From: Bugulina stolonifera | Lineage: Eukaryota > Bryozoa > Gymnolaemata > Cheilostomatida > Bugulidae | Assembly: GCA_935421135.1 (NCBI GenBank) | Contig: OW285194.1 | Coordinates: 12,361,376-12,425,375 of the forward strand | Reading direction: 5' to 3' | Length of the DNA: 64,000 nt | Part shown: positions 20,001 through 31,826 of the stretch, piece after piece | How positions within the stretch are numbered: the first letter of the stretch is position 1 | How the letters are laid out: each line of letters starts with the position of its first letter | Notes under the pieces: model-generated | The model's input: only the letters and a program-made list of their open reading frames with translations | What the model was told of the DNA's origin: nothing | Databases searched by the model: none | Made by a program: the position numbers and the translations under genes

Positions 20001-21984
20001 AATTGGAAATGGGAATAGAGATTTTAGAAGTGCATCTGTATATCCATATCACAACAAAACTGATGACCTAAAACTAGGAAAACAGACAGCAGCATATTAA
20101 ACTCAGAAAGATAAATGTATATATAGCAGCATTTTATCAATTAAAATCTACTTAGTCTTTGTAATATTTTGACCTACATGTAGTCTACACAAAGGCTGTA
20201 GCAACTTGGTGTACTCAGCTCAACAAGGTTCTAAAAGTTCTGCCAGCTTTTTTTGTCTTCAAAAGTTAAAATTATTATTTTGTTGTTTTACAATCGTCCA
20301 ACAAAATCTGAAGCAACTAAAAATTGAAATTTCAAATAATTTTTATTGAAAACACCATCTATGACGTTTACCTCTAGTTTAGGACTCTTTTTCATAAAGT
20401 ACTAAAATAATTAATACTACAGTGTAATTATCAAGCCCTGAAAGTAGCCAAACATCTGCATATTTATTCAAAGCCATTCTTACCAAAGTCTATTTGTTTT
20501 CTGATTATTGCACTGTTGTTACGTGTATATAGTGTTCAGGGAGGGATGAACCCAATGTCAACTACAGAAATAGGGTAATTGTAGAAATTACTGACAGCAC
20601 TACTATATTTACTATACTTACATTTCCCTCCATGATCAGCTCAAGGAAATGTCCAGTTGAAGTAATACCACTCTCCTCAGCTTGAACCTCTGTGTAGTTA
20701 CCAGTCAGCTCATAGCACTTTCCAGCTATAAAGAGATGTAAAATATACAAATAGATTTTTTATGCAAATACATAGTGAATATGGCTAATTAAGAGATCTT
20801 ACACGATGTAAAAGTTATGTAATGCTAACATCACATCATATTATCGCATTTTTATGTATATATTTCAACTACTCCTAAGCATGATAACAATCAGTAAACT
20901 GCAATATTATTATGTACAAGTAATTTGCAAATAAAAGAAGGCAAAGCTCGCTGCTCATACGATAGACAAGTGCTTGTCTGTGCTTGTTTCTTACTACTTT
21001 TCTGTAGATGTAGACTGCATTACTCACAGCTGATGCTGGCACAGAAGTGAACAAATGAATGGGCCGACCTCTAAGTTTAAAGTTAGTCATACTAACACAT
21101 TTTTTCTCTGAAGGCACTGGTACAGTTGAAGGGAGACGATTTCACACAGTGAAGCATGCATTCTACAGGTGATTTAGAGTCAGATGTGCGGCTTATCAGA
21201 GAGTTCTTAGATGAAACGGAGACATCCTTGGTAACCACGGATCTCTCACAGGAGATATCTAAGAAAAGAGTATACAGTACATTGTAAATAGTTACATGAT
21301 AGTGCAAGCATAGTCTTTACTGCTCACAGAACGAGTCACATGTAGTAGGTAGTTTACATGACTGTACCTATGCCAAACTCTATACAACAATTAATTATTG
21401 TAAATGCATCCTATCAAAAAGCAGCTACGACAGTCAACTAATAAGAGCTGCAATTGAAGTCTCAGCTTACAGAGTTACATAATATGTAAGGTTAGATATT
21501 TTCCTGTAAAAATCAAGTAATATGCAAACAGTTTATGATTGCAGTTGTAGTAAAACATAGGGATACAGGTAAAAAGTATCTACACTGTATTATATTTATA
21601 CAATGTATATTTACATGTAGATACAATATACATTGTACTAGTGCATGAGGAGTCTGTGGTTATGTAAGACTCCTAATTTACACTTGCATGGTGAATTTAA
21701 TTTTTATAAATTCTTACTTTATATTTTATTACATTATGCAGTATGTTATATACAAATGTACAATATACAGTAGATGTACATGTATATACATTCTTGTTGA
21801 GAACAATTATAGCATACGATCGAATAAGAACACACCAAATAGCCATAGAGTACAGAATAAATTCTAGCTTCATCTTACATATTGCACCGATAGCTGAACT
21901 GACTCACTCACCCAAAATTGTTTTGCTCTCTGCCACCAACAGCCATGTTGCCAGAACCGCACATAACCAAATTACCGCGTGCAT
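14062..21984 (-). CDS. secreted PAN + three CTHRC1 C-terminal-like domains, 14 exons
   Basis: Exons: 21984-21912, 21258-21097, 20725-20622, 19130-19040, 18788-18688, 18294-18093, 17697-17539, 17298-17186, 16853-16750, 16138-16029, 15837-15664, 15389-15188, 14951-14854, 14252-14062. All phases agree; 627 residues. Exon 1 is a signal peptide (MHAVIWLCAVLATWLLVAES). Exons 2-3 form a PAN/Apple-like domain (CMLHCVKSSPFNC, KCYELTGNY). Exon 4 is a short Cys-rich piece (CNGRVCGENNICMKGC). Three repeats follow (exons 5-7, 8-11, 12-14), each with an ALRV-like strand, a WY-x-x-[FI]-[DN]-G-x-[EK]-C core (WYVTFDGKKC, WYVRINGNEC, WYFTIDGNEC), a G-[TVI]-C turn and a closing I-x-x-E strand, like the C-terminal domain of collagen triple helix repeat-containing 1. 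No collagen repeats are present. The role is unknown; a matrix or surface-binding protein is inferred. Weakest joins: donor GTAATA of exon 7 (otherwise a stop at 17468 ends an isoform), GTACAT of exon 9 and GTTAGT of exon 2. Confidence 0.82.
18970..19075. repeat. 42-bp tandem repeat spanning an exon 5' splice site
   Basis: ACAGTCAACTCCCTGTC recurs at 18970, 19012 and 19054, exactly 42 bp apart. The middle copy holds the donor of exon 4 of the PAN/CTHRC1-like gene (GTAAGT from 19039 on the minus strand). In the copy at 18970 the equivalent GT has become AT. The unit is 14 codons. Confidence 0.85.
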
Positions 21985-23620
21985 AATGGACTTGAGATAT
22001 GTTCCTATGACCAGGTTATCTGAAAGCAAGAAAACATACACAGAATTTTTATCAAATTATTAATTCCTACGAATTAACTCTCATTGGGGTTGTACCTTGT
22101 TTCTACAGCTTAGCAATTTCTCCAATTCTTCTAAGATTCTCTTCTCCACAAAACACTCCACCTATACACATGCTGCCTTTAGCAACACTCCACCTACACA
22201 CATGCTGCCTTTAGCAACACTCCACCTATACACATGCTGCCTTTAGCAACACTCCACCTATACACATGCTGCCTTTAGCAACACTCCACCTACACACATG
22301 CTGCCTTTAACAACACTCCACCTATACACATGCTGCCTTTAGCAACACTCCACCTACACACATGCTGCCTTTAGCAACACTCCACCTATACACATGCTGC
22401 CTTTAGCAACACTCCACCTATACACATGCTGCCTTTAGCAACACTCCACCTATACACATGCTGCCTTTAGCAACACTCCACCTACACACATGCTGCCTTT
22501 AACAACACTCCACCTATACACATGCTGCCTTTAGCAACACTCCACCTACACACATGCTGCCTTTAACAACACTCCACCTATACACATGCTGCCTTTAACA
22601 ACACTCCACCTATACACATGCTGCCTTTAGCAACACTCCACCTACACACATGCTGCCTTTAGCAACACTCCACCTACACACATGCTGCCTTTAGCAACTT
22701 CAATAAATATATTTCTGGTTCACAAAATTTCTGGGCTTAGTTTATAATTTTAAGATTTTTCTTTGCCAACAGCTACATATATTTCTAACTTATAAATTAT
22801 TACTATTTAAAATGATTCCATGAAAGTAGCAAAAAGTTTAGATGTCTATCGAATATTATATTTTGCTTTGAGGTCATGTTCCTGGCAAAACATGTAGATA
22901 TATTTTACTTATCTTGCTGTTGTCTCAACTATGGAGGGTAAAGCAGTGTTTTAAATAAAATAAAATATACTCAAAATACGAGATCCCAGCAGCCTCCTCC
23001 AGCAGCCGTTAAGTGAAGAATAATATTGTCTATAATATTTGTTACAATTTACTGGGTTGAAATTCAATATATGATTAGTTTATTGATTAGATGTGCAAAG
23101 ACATTGCTCTCCAGTAGACCTAATCAACAGCAAGAAACACTCCTTCTATACAACCTACTTTAGAAGTGCACTTTATATACACATATATACACTTACAAAG
23201 CAGGTGGTAATGCTAGAGGTATGGCACCAAAAGACTACACCTAAACAAACCTGCTGGCAATCTGTGTGCTTATTAGTGGCTTAGCTAGAACTTTCACTGA
23301 TTATTTGCATGTAGGTGTCAGAGGCCTAACAGCACAATTTTTTGAGTTCTAAAAAGCCTGCTATACCATGTCAAAATTTTCCACATCAGTTTTACCAACC
23401 TAGTTTAGTTTAACATTCATTCAATGGTACCATTCTACACTATACTCAATTTATTTCAATAAACACAATAGCGATTATGCTTCAAATTAAACTTTGTATT
23501 TTTCATTTTTTCACAAGTGTTACAATTTAAAGTAATGTATTGCTAGCTAAAGTATACTTTACTTGTGTATACAGCTTATTTCACAACTTAACATTATAGG
23601 CTGAAGCAAGGTTTAAAAGG
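21985..23620. other. intergenic region between the CTHRC1-like gene and lipocalin B
   Basis: Upstream of the PAN/CTHRC1-like gene and downstream of lipocalin B. It is occupied largely by the 32-bp minisatellite at 22147-22698. I see no gene in the remainder (22700-23620). Confidence 0.5.
22147..22698. repeat. 32-bp minisatellite, about 17 copies
   Basis: Unit AGCAACACTCCACCTATACA followed by CATGCTGCCTTT. Copies differ at two linked positions (TATACACA versus TACACACA; TTTAG versus TTTAA). It begins about 160 bp upstream of the signal-peptide exon of the PAN/CTHRC1-like gene, so it may lie in that gene's promoter or 5'UTR. Confidence 0.93.
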
Positions 23621-25740
23621 CTACACTATGATGTTTCCTTGTACTGGAGCATGTTTCTGTTCAGCGGGTGGGTAGGTACAGCCCGTATGATTCACTACAT
23701 GCACTTTAAGTCCACTGTCCATCCAGTGTCCTAAACCTTGCTGTCTAGCTACATTCATCATTGTCTCCAACTCTCCATCTACTGGAAATCTCTCCCGGTT
23801 ATAGAAGTTAATTCCTGGCAGACATACAAATACAACGTCATTGTTCATTAGATTATTGGACAGCAAGTTAAAAAGATGCAGCAGGAAATTTTGTGCTTAA
23901 ATAGGTAGAATACATCATTTTATATGAGGGCGTAGGATTTTTCATGATTGTTAGACATACTATGACATAGGAACCCAGGCTAATCTACTTGTACATGTAT
24001 AATATTGCTGCTATTAGTTCTAAGGCTCATTGTTACCTGTGAAGACAACTCTCTCTAGTACTTCCACACACTGAAACTCAATGATCCATTTGTACTGTTG
24101 TGATTTACTGTCCACTTCTAAAGCCACTACAGTGTTTGGGAACTTGATAGCTGGTATAAATGGCCAGTGCCCGACCATGTGTCCCTTGGGATAACCTTAA
24201 ATACCAGTGTTTATATTGCATATGAGTATTATTCAACATGCATAATGTAGTATGTCACCACTAGAAAAGAATGATAGGTATTTAGGGACGACAGGTTTCA
24301 AATGGAAGTTATTAAGCAAACCACCCATTTTTTCAATTTGTCTGCTCCCTTCTGCCCTGCCCTGCAGTCTTCAAATTATACTGTTATGTCCGGCCATTGG
24401 TAGACTATGGCGGACCCACCATATACATAATATACATGTAGGATCGACCAGAGAGCAATAGAACCAACCTCACAACAGACCTGCTGGATTGCCCTGTAGA
24501 CCCATGGGGTAACACATACATGTACATGTACATGTATAGTTGACCAACTAGTTTAGTGGCACATAACACGTATACACTCATGAAACTGGAGCAGAGCCGT
24601 CATAATTACATGTTAGAATACATCTGGTCAATTGGTCAGCTGCAAGGTAATCTAGATTCGTTTGAGGTTGTTTCTATTTTCATTTTGTTGATTATCATGC
24701 ATGTGGCATGTAGGCTGTGTGCCACCCCCTCCCCCCCCCCCACAGTCGAACATAACGATTTGATAAGCTAAAACATTGTGGTTAGAGAGATCTGTTTTTA
24801 CCTGTGAGGTCAAAGGTCAAATTGTTGAACTGAGTCATCCCATCACAGAGTAGTGTGAAATTGTCAAACACATAGTTGGTATCCGGGTGATAGTGCTTTA
24901 CAGAGCGCTCACATCCACAGAGTCCAATAGGTTGGGTTATATCATGGTATGCAAGTTCATACCTGCAAGTATATAAGGCAATAATATAATATATTGTATA
25001 CTTTATACTGTATTTAATATATTAAAGGAACGCTATTCTAACTGTAACAATTAAGAGTGTGGATGTATTGTAGAACTTGCAGATCTGTATTAATATGGAT
25101 ATTGAAAATATTTTTAGATATAGATGTATAAGTACAGTTACAACTGCATAGTACCAGAATCATGCTTATCTACGTACTACATGTGTCTTCTGTAATATAT
25201 TGTAAGTTGCCCTCTCTTTATAAGATCGAGAGTAAGACAACTCCAAGCCGAATGCATGTGCAGATATTTCATGTAGATAATGTATTCTGTGCAAAATTTG
25301 TTGAATGCGTAGCCTGGGTTTCTCATGTATTAGCCAGGGTGACAAACCATCGAAAATAGGGGTATGCTTGGTAAAAGCCCAAACAATTCCTCCAATTGAT
25401 AACACTCGCCTGTTATTTTGGACTAGTCCAAAATAACAGGCGAGTGTTATCAATTAGAGGAATTGTTTGGGCTTTTACCAAGCATACCCCTATTTTCGAT
25501 GGTTTGTCACCCTGGCTAATACATGAGTATGTGCAGTTCCGTATCTATAGCCTGTGAAACTAGTTAAATAGGGCATCTGTAGACCTGTTAGGTACGTCAC
25601 GTACAGTTTATATGTGCATGCGCATGTGCATGTGCATGTGCATGTGCATGGGCATGCGCGTGTGCATGTGTATGCGCATGGGCATGCGCATGTGTATGTG
25701 CATGTGCATGCGCATGTGCATGTGCATGTGTATGTGTATG

Positions 25741-25774
<34 letters not shown>

Positions 25775-26447
25775 CGTGTACATGCATATGTATATGCTTC
25801 TACATGTATACACATATAAATAAACATATAAATAAGCACAACTTTGTTACTACATGTATTATTTTTAGTTTGCCTAAATTGTTTTACAAAACAAAACAGT
25901 TTTACTTTCAAACATGCAAAAATTAGTAACAATATTTAAATGTGCATATACATGTAAATCGTAGGGAGCAGCTGTGATCTAGATATAGGGATTAGAGACC
26001 AAGAGTTCCCAGATTCATTATTTATTCACAAAGAGTATAGTATTCTCAGAGTGTGGAAAAGTAATGAAGAGATAAATATGGAAAGTGACAGAACTTTAAA
26101 TTGCAAATTATAGAGTCATGACCATCAAGTGGTTCTGACAATAATATATTTTACTATGTTATACCAATGGCTTTATGCCATCTATTTAAATAATGCAAAC
26201 TATAATTGCAGTCTTCAAGTGGAAAAAGTATGACAGAGGATAGAAAGTACAATAAAGATTATAATCGTGTATCAACTTACCACACTCCTTGATATTTTTT
26301 GACATCAAAATTGTTCTTGACATAGTCTGTTTGTATATCTGTAGGCTTAGGGCAGCGTTGACTCCCGGTCCATCTACTTCCTGTTAAACTGATGGAGAAG
26401 CAGAATAAAAATATGAACCCAATCAGCATTTTACAATTTGTTGCCAT
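23621..26447 (-). CDS. lipocalin-like secreted protein B, four exons
   Basis: Paralogue of lipocalin A. Exons: 26447-26281, 24962-24802, 24195-24037, 23814-23621, phase-consistent, 226 residues. The N-terminus CKMLIGFIFLFCFSISLTGS is a clear signal peptide. The lipocalin G-x-W motif is NFDVKKYQGVWYELAY. Downstream, TVVALEVD and YKWIIEFQCVEVL form the middle strands, and GINFYNRERFP then VARQQGLGHW the C-terminal strand-helix region, closing with HTGCTYPP. Cysteines match those of lipocalin A except near the start. Exons 2 (161 bp) and 3 (159 bp) are the same length as in A, and all three introns share position and phase, so the two genes came from one duplication. The PAN/CTHRC1-like gene lies between them on the same strand. 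The ligand is unknown. Confidence 0.77.
25322..25527. repeat. 206-bp near-perfect palindrome
   Basis: The arms are about 103 bp each and meet at ACTAGT (centre between 25424 and 25425) with no loop. The ends read CTCATGTATTAGCC and its complement. I found a single mismatch (TTCCTCCAATT against TTCCTCTAATT). It lies in intron 1 of lipocalin B. It could be a recent foldback MITE, an inverted duplication, or an assembly or sequencing hairpin artefact. Confidence 0.92.
25612..25800. repeat. (TGCATG)n / (TGTATA)n microsatellite
   Basis: A hexanucleotide run of TGCATG variants grades into TGTATA. It lies in intron 1 of lipocalin B, about 85 bp from the 206-bp palindrome. The open frames across it are low-complexity artefacts. 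Confidence 0.9.
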
Positions 26448-27470
26448 GCTCCAAGATTATTCCTTACTACACAACAGAAATTCAATTGGCATCGGCTCGA
26501 AATATCTGAGGCAAAATTTTACCACCGTCGAGAACTATTGCACACTTTAATCTCTTATGATTGGTCGACGATGGGAAGTAATCTATGGACAGAGTTCATC
26601 AGTCCCGGACCCGCCCACAAACAACCCTGAAACTTTATGCATAAATGCCTGCAATGTGACCGATGCTAGTTTGGTTTTGTATCTTAGATCAACATGATAT
26701 AGATGCCTGCACAACTTCTAGCCGTGTCGATAGCAATGTAGCTGACAGGTGACCAGGTTCAGTAACACTCTGATCCTAAAATCATTATGTACACATTTCG
26801 AAAATTCCCCCTGGCTCTTAGAAAGTGGAAAAACAGATAACAGAGCAGATAATATTGGGTCCTACTTATTGCCAACTCTTTTCCATCAACCTGACTGGGG
26901 TTTCCAACCTTCCGAACAATACCTGGAACTTGAGCTAAATCTGGCACTTGCCTACTTATTTTAAATATCAACAGAAGATATTATGTTCAAGTTCATCTTC
27001 AATTAGTAGACAGTGGCATGGTACTGCTTAGGAAATGGAAATGTATTGGAATTGTGTGTATTCAACAAGCACACATTTTGTAGTCGAGATATACACTGTT
27101 ATGTGTACATAGCCAACAACTGAGAGTTTGAACTTAGAACCAAGGCTATATATTTGCTTTGATATTTTGGAGTAAACTTTATTTGATTGATATGGAACAA
27201 AGGCTTTACAAGTATGAGAAATTAAATTATACAATTATTATGTTTTCTATTATTTGCATTAGATTATATGAATAGGTGACTATAATAGACCATTGGTGAT
27301 AGAGATTTCTATAGCTAAGTACTACCTAGCTCTTAGCTAACTGTTAACTGGTACCAGTACATTAACAGTGGCAGCAGCAGTAGCAGCAGTGGCAGCGCAT
27401 GCCTGGTATCTAAGGTGTATAGTGACATATTCAACAAGTGTGCTCAGGTGACAATAATAATATTCAAACA
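26448..27470. other. shared upstream region of divergent genes
   Basis: About 1 kb separates the start codons of lipocalin B (minus) and the Death-domain gene (plus), so it should hold both promoters. A (GCAGCA)-rich patch at about 27368-27400 precedes the Death-domain start. An open stretch at 26749-26971 on both strands has no recognisable domain. Confidence 0.45.
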
Positions 27471-30400
27471 ATGACAAATGCAAACAATTCCAATTCAGTC
27501 AACAAAGGATACAGGGCCATGGAGGGTGAGTTTTGTTACTCTTATAAAATTGTAATACTCAAAGATGGAGCAGGCCTGCAAGTAGTATAATATTTTTCAT
27601 TACCTAAAAAGTTCTGGTATTTCAGACAAGCTAGCCAGTCTTAACTTTTCCTACACATAGACAGTTGTAGAAGTTGATCTAGGCTGGTGAGAGAGCCATT
27701 GGAATGGCATACTAGGTAGCTAAAGTCAGGAATAGAATTTGTAAAATCGAAGATAGTAATATACTAATCATCTACTTTACTAAAAGGAATTGTTTAAATG
27801 TGGTAACTAATAACAATATTAACTAGTGCTAAGCAGCAGTAGACCTACATGTACATAGAAACATATGCCTACGGAGTAGATTGTCATACATGCCCATATT
27901 ATACTATAGAATGACTGTCTGATCACACCACTGTGTTTTATAACTCTAGTGTCTGAGTAGAGTTAATCAGTCTACAAACTTGAATTTATCAAAAGAATAT
28001 TCTAGAGATTAAATGTTAAACTACTTATTCTATAATTATGTAGTGTATTATATTACTAGTATTACAGTATTATGTATAACAAAGCTATTAGATATGGCAC
28101 TGTTTACTCAACTTGCACTACTATTCATTGCTGGGAGATATTTCATAGTTAAATGGCAATAACTAACAATATGCCTCTAACATACTCCTTGAACACAATG
28201 TACTAAATGTATCTCTGACAAATTCAATCATTGATATACATGTAGATTAATAATATTGCAAAATATACATGTTTGCATACATAAAAGAATACGGAAAATA
28301 TTAGTGCATTATACTGTTATATATACAATGTAAATGTACTTTATGAAAAACAACTAGAAATAATACAGGAGTCAATTAACTGCAAACTAGCATAAAACCA
28401 AAAAATAAATCTCATTAAAAGAATTAACTGTTCATGTATGTACATGCATGTCTAATACAGAGAGCAGTTAAAATACAAGCATACATTTCATAACAGTTAT
28501 GTAAAGCAGTAATAACAATATGGTCATTACATGTGCTGTACACTTTATACGACTTTTCTGCTAACTATTGATTTTACCAAAGAACTTAAAGCCCAACTGT
28601 TGTGATTTTACTTCGATGTTTTTTTAATTGGAGCAGAAAACAGTACTGGCTATGGAATAATGAATATAAAGAAGCCCAGGACTTGAAAACTGCTATTGCC
28701 TGGTGGACTTTAATAACAGTTAAAGCTGATTAGATAAGAAGCATGAATAATAAAAATCCCCAAAACCTAGTTTACATCCTCCTTGTTGACTAGACACCTG
28801 TGTGTTGGATGAAGTTTTGTATACTGAACTACTATGTAGCCAATTGCTTATCTTGTAGTTGCACCGGGTACAAAGATCAGACCAGAGCCTGCTGTCCTTA
28901 CGGACAATAGCCTGCATACCTTAGCTAAAGAGATAGACTCAGATCTAAGGTTTATTATGCTACTATGCATCCCAACTACAAGAATCATACAGATGAAAGA
29001 TGATGCAGGTTTGTGACGTTGTGTACCATAGCACCAATAGCTCTATGCTGCCTATTAGATCTCAATTATGTTAGAAGTTCAGCCCTGTGAATTCAACTTT
29101 GGATCATTATATTCTTCCAAAGATAAAGATTTTGAGCAGACAATAGTTTTGTATTTATTCATTCTCTAGTTAGGTACTTAGTAAAAGTTACAAACTAACC
29201 ATTAACAGCATTTTGTAAGCCTGTAGCGTTGTAATGCTGTTATTATTCTGTAATACTAGCAATTATTGAACTTAGCTGAGTAGTAAATGCATTAACAAAT
29301 AGTCTACTTCAATTTATTAAGTACTTAAGTTCACAGAAATACCTGCTATGACTTTAGTATAATTACTGGTAATTGCTATACTGATAATCTAACAAGATGT
29401 TAGGATCCACAAGTTATTACAACCTGGAGTTGTCTTCTTTCCTACGCAAGAAAATTGAGAAAAGACAACTCCAAATTAAAAATTTCAGGTTTTTGTTGGG
29501 AGTATTCAGGGTCTTCACTCAGTCATGAAATTTTATATTGACACATGAGTGAAAATTAAGTAATTTGTACAGCGCTTATAAAGAAGTTTGGAGTGTAGAT
29601 GCAAGACAACCACACAACTGTACAAAGTAGGTACTCTATGTGGATGCCTCTGCAATCTCTTTGACCGACCAACAGAGCATATGAGATGCTTCAGCACTTT
29701 AGGCCGAAGAAATTACTGACCTGCCCTAAAAATATAGTTTGCTCAAAGGTCGCCTTTTCTATTCTAGTTCATTCGATCAGCAAACCCTTGGGTTCTTGCA
29801 ACAAAACATGATATTTGGATGCATGACTGCATACTGCCTGTTTACCTGAATTAATTATAATTATGTTTCAGCTGCATAATTCAAGTCTGTTGAATTTTAC
29901 TTTTGTTGCAATGGTAGGATGACATGGCATAAAAACAATGTACAAAAATTGATTGAACTTAGTGGTTATTGTTATACTTTAGAGAACAATGGGTGGCCAC
30001 CCAGCCTGCTGACCCATCAAATGCTGCTGGAATGGAAAGTATCGAGGGCCACAGCTAAAGACAAGGACAAGGTATGTACTTACTTGGTATGAATTTGGTC
30101 AAGATTCTTAAAAGTTCGGTGTAGTTTGGCAGCAATGCATACTCTACTAGGAGCAAAAGCTTCCTAATTAGAAAGTTAATTTTATGAACACTGATGGGTG
30201 ATGCTTCTATCTGTGCTGAACTTCATAGCTGCTTAGAAAACCGAGTTTCTTGCAGTATTTAACTAAAATGGTCAAATCACATCCATCTTACCTAAACTAC
30301 ATATGCTACCCGAAATGAAAAAGCATATAAAATTTACTTGCCAGGTTTGCCCTTGCTTCTTCCTACTCTGCTTTCAAGTGTAAAACTAAGCATTAGAACC

Positions 30401-30969
30401 CATGGCTTGCATCAAAGCTTCAGCTTGATATCCATACAAAGCTAGGCTGGGCTGAACACCTCACACATTGTGGCTCAGCCCACCATGACTCTGGGTGGTG
30501 TTAGAAGAGTGTTTAAACCAGAAATGCTCAAAAACCTCACAAAAGCTGCCATGTTATCCCTACATCCCTAACAGATGAATTGGTCATGGGGTTGGGGCAT
30601 AGGCAAGCTATTGATCACAATCAAAAGTTGTCCTCTCCCAATTTTTCTTCTACTTGGGAGAGGACAACTTCTAATTATGAACACTAGCCTATTTGTTCGT
30701 GCCTATGGATTGGGGAGCAATGTTGTTAATTGTCCCCTCTTTCATGGTCACATGGAGGCAAGCTAACTCCGAATTAAGGCAAACAGCTACTGCTATTACA
30801 TATAAAAATACTGTATATGGCATATTGCAGTAATACTATGTACACGTATTTAAAGGTAGCAGATTTAGAGAAAGCTCTCAGAGAAGTTGGCAAGCATGAA
30901 GTAGCTGATGTTTTTATAGACAGACACCGACAGAACATTGATATTACACCAGATGCCTTCCAGTCCTAG
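27471..30969 (+). CDS. small stand-alone Death-domain protein, four exons
   Basis: Exons: 27471-27525, 28859-29008, 29983-30071, 30856-30969, all GT-AG, phases 1, 1 and 0, 135 residues. The first 18 residues are Asn-rich and disordered (MTNANNSNSVNKGYRAME). Residues from about 30 to the end form one six-helix Death domain: LTDNSLHTLAKEIDSDLRFI (helices 1-2), IPTTRIIQMK (helix 3), SLLTHQMLLEWK (helix 4), VADLEKALREVGKHEVADVF (helices 5-6). The conserved Trp of helix 4 and the L-x-x-A-L-x-x-x-G pattern support the fold. No other domain is present, so it would act as a pure adaptor or competitor in signalling to apoptosis or innate immunity; that is inference. Exon 2 has a weak GTTTGT donor. Further 5' exons cannot be excluded. 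Confidence 0.75.
29426..29474. repeat. GGAGTTGTC hairpin, copy a
   Basis: Inverted repeat TGGAGTTGTCTTCTTTCC...AAAAGACAACTCCA in intron 3 region upstream of exon 3 of the Death-domain gene. It belongs to a scattered family of short hairpins with the same core. Confidence 0.7.
30625..30670. repeat. GGAGTTGTC-type hairpin, copy b
   Basis: A perfect 16-bp stem AAGTTGTCCTCTCCCA with its complement, around a 14-base loop, in the last intron of the Death-domain gene. Confidence 0.8.
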
Positions 30970-31826
30970 ATATACAGATCTCTCCTCTCTCCTGCCCAGG
31001 AGGGGGCTAGTTGTAAAGTAACAGCCCAAACAATATTATTCTATCGAAAAATTTTATTATTTTTAACAGAACTCCAATTGTTATAGTTTTCAGAAAATTG
31101 CTCAAAGATCTTCCTGAATATTTTCTTTATAGATTATGTTTAAATCTGCGACTAAATATTTTTAGTGTACCAGCTATTACATTGTATTCCTATTGACTTT
31201 AATTCAACATAATAAAATTTTATAGAGAAAATAATATAGAGAGCCAGGCTCAACCAGCCCACAACATAGCTAAAATCATGAGGAGACAATACTCAAACTT
31301 AGCTCATCTGAGCACTAAACGATATTTTTATGTTTTTGAAGGAGTAAAGTGAATGAAAACTGGAACTTTTGCAAATTAGAACAAACTAGGTAGGAGTGAT
31401 ATATTTTAGTAACCAGGTTTATCAGTTTGATTTGACTGACTAGTAATAATAATGATAAGTTAGAAAATGAAGATGGGTTAGTGAAAAGAATAGCTAACAT
31501 AAATATAGTAAAAACTACTAACTTCTAGTCAGCAATACAATTCCTCCCAAATAATCATATGTTAGTAATGCATGTACATCTAGCATCAATACAAACAGGA
31601 ACAGAAACTTGTAAATATCTGATAACATACTCATAATTCTCAATGTTCCGTAAGCCACTATCTCTAGTGATAGCATACTCACTAATAACTCTCCACTATG
31701 TATAAAATAAGGTAGGCTAATATAATATGAGGTATATTGCAGATATCCCCACAGCCGAACTCTTCCAAGTGAGGTGGCCCATTAAATAGGTCAGTCAACA
31801 TTTACTAGGTCAACTAGAGAGCTTGG
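30970..31826. other. convergent intergenic region
   Basis: Holds the 3'UTRs of the Death-domain gene (plus) and the TACC gene (minus). No further gene, RNA or repeat is recognised. Confidence 0.45.
31211..31216 (+). terminator. possible poly(A) signal of the Death-domain gene
   Basis: AATAAA lies about 240 bases after the stop codon. It is a canonical hexamer in an AT-rich stretch, so chance is possible. Confidence 0.35.

Noticed and set aside
20875..21117. Open frame continuing past the PAN exon in a different frame
   Set aside because: The PAN exon joins the next exon in phase through a GTTAGT donor at 21096; the alternative frame breaks the cysteine pattern.
25490..25932. Open frames of alternating His/Ala, Cys/Thr or Met/Cys
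   Set aside because: Translations of a hexanucleotide microsatellite in several frames.
26749..26971. 70-codon open frames on both strands in the divergent promoter region
   Set aside because: No domain and no consistent splice sites; most likely chance or regulatory DNA.
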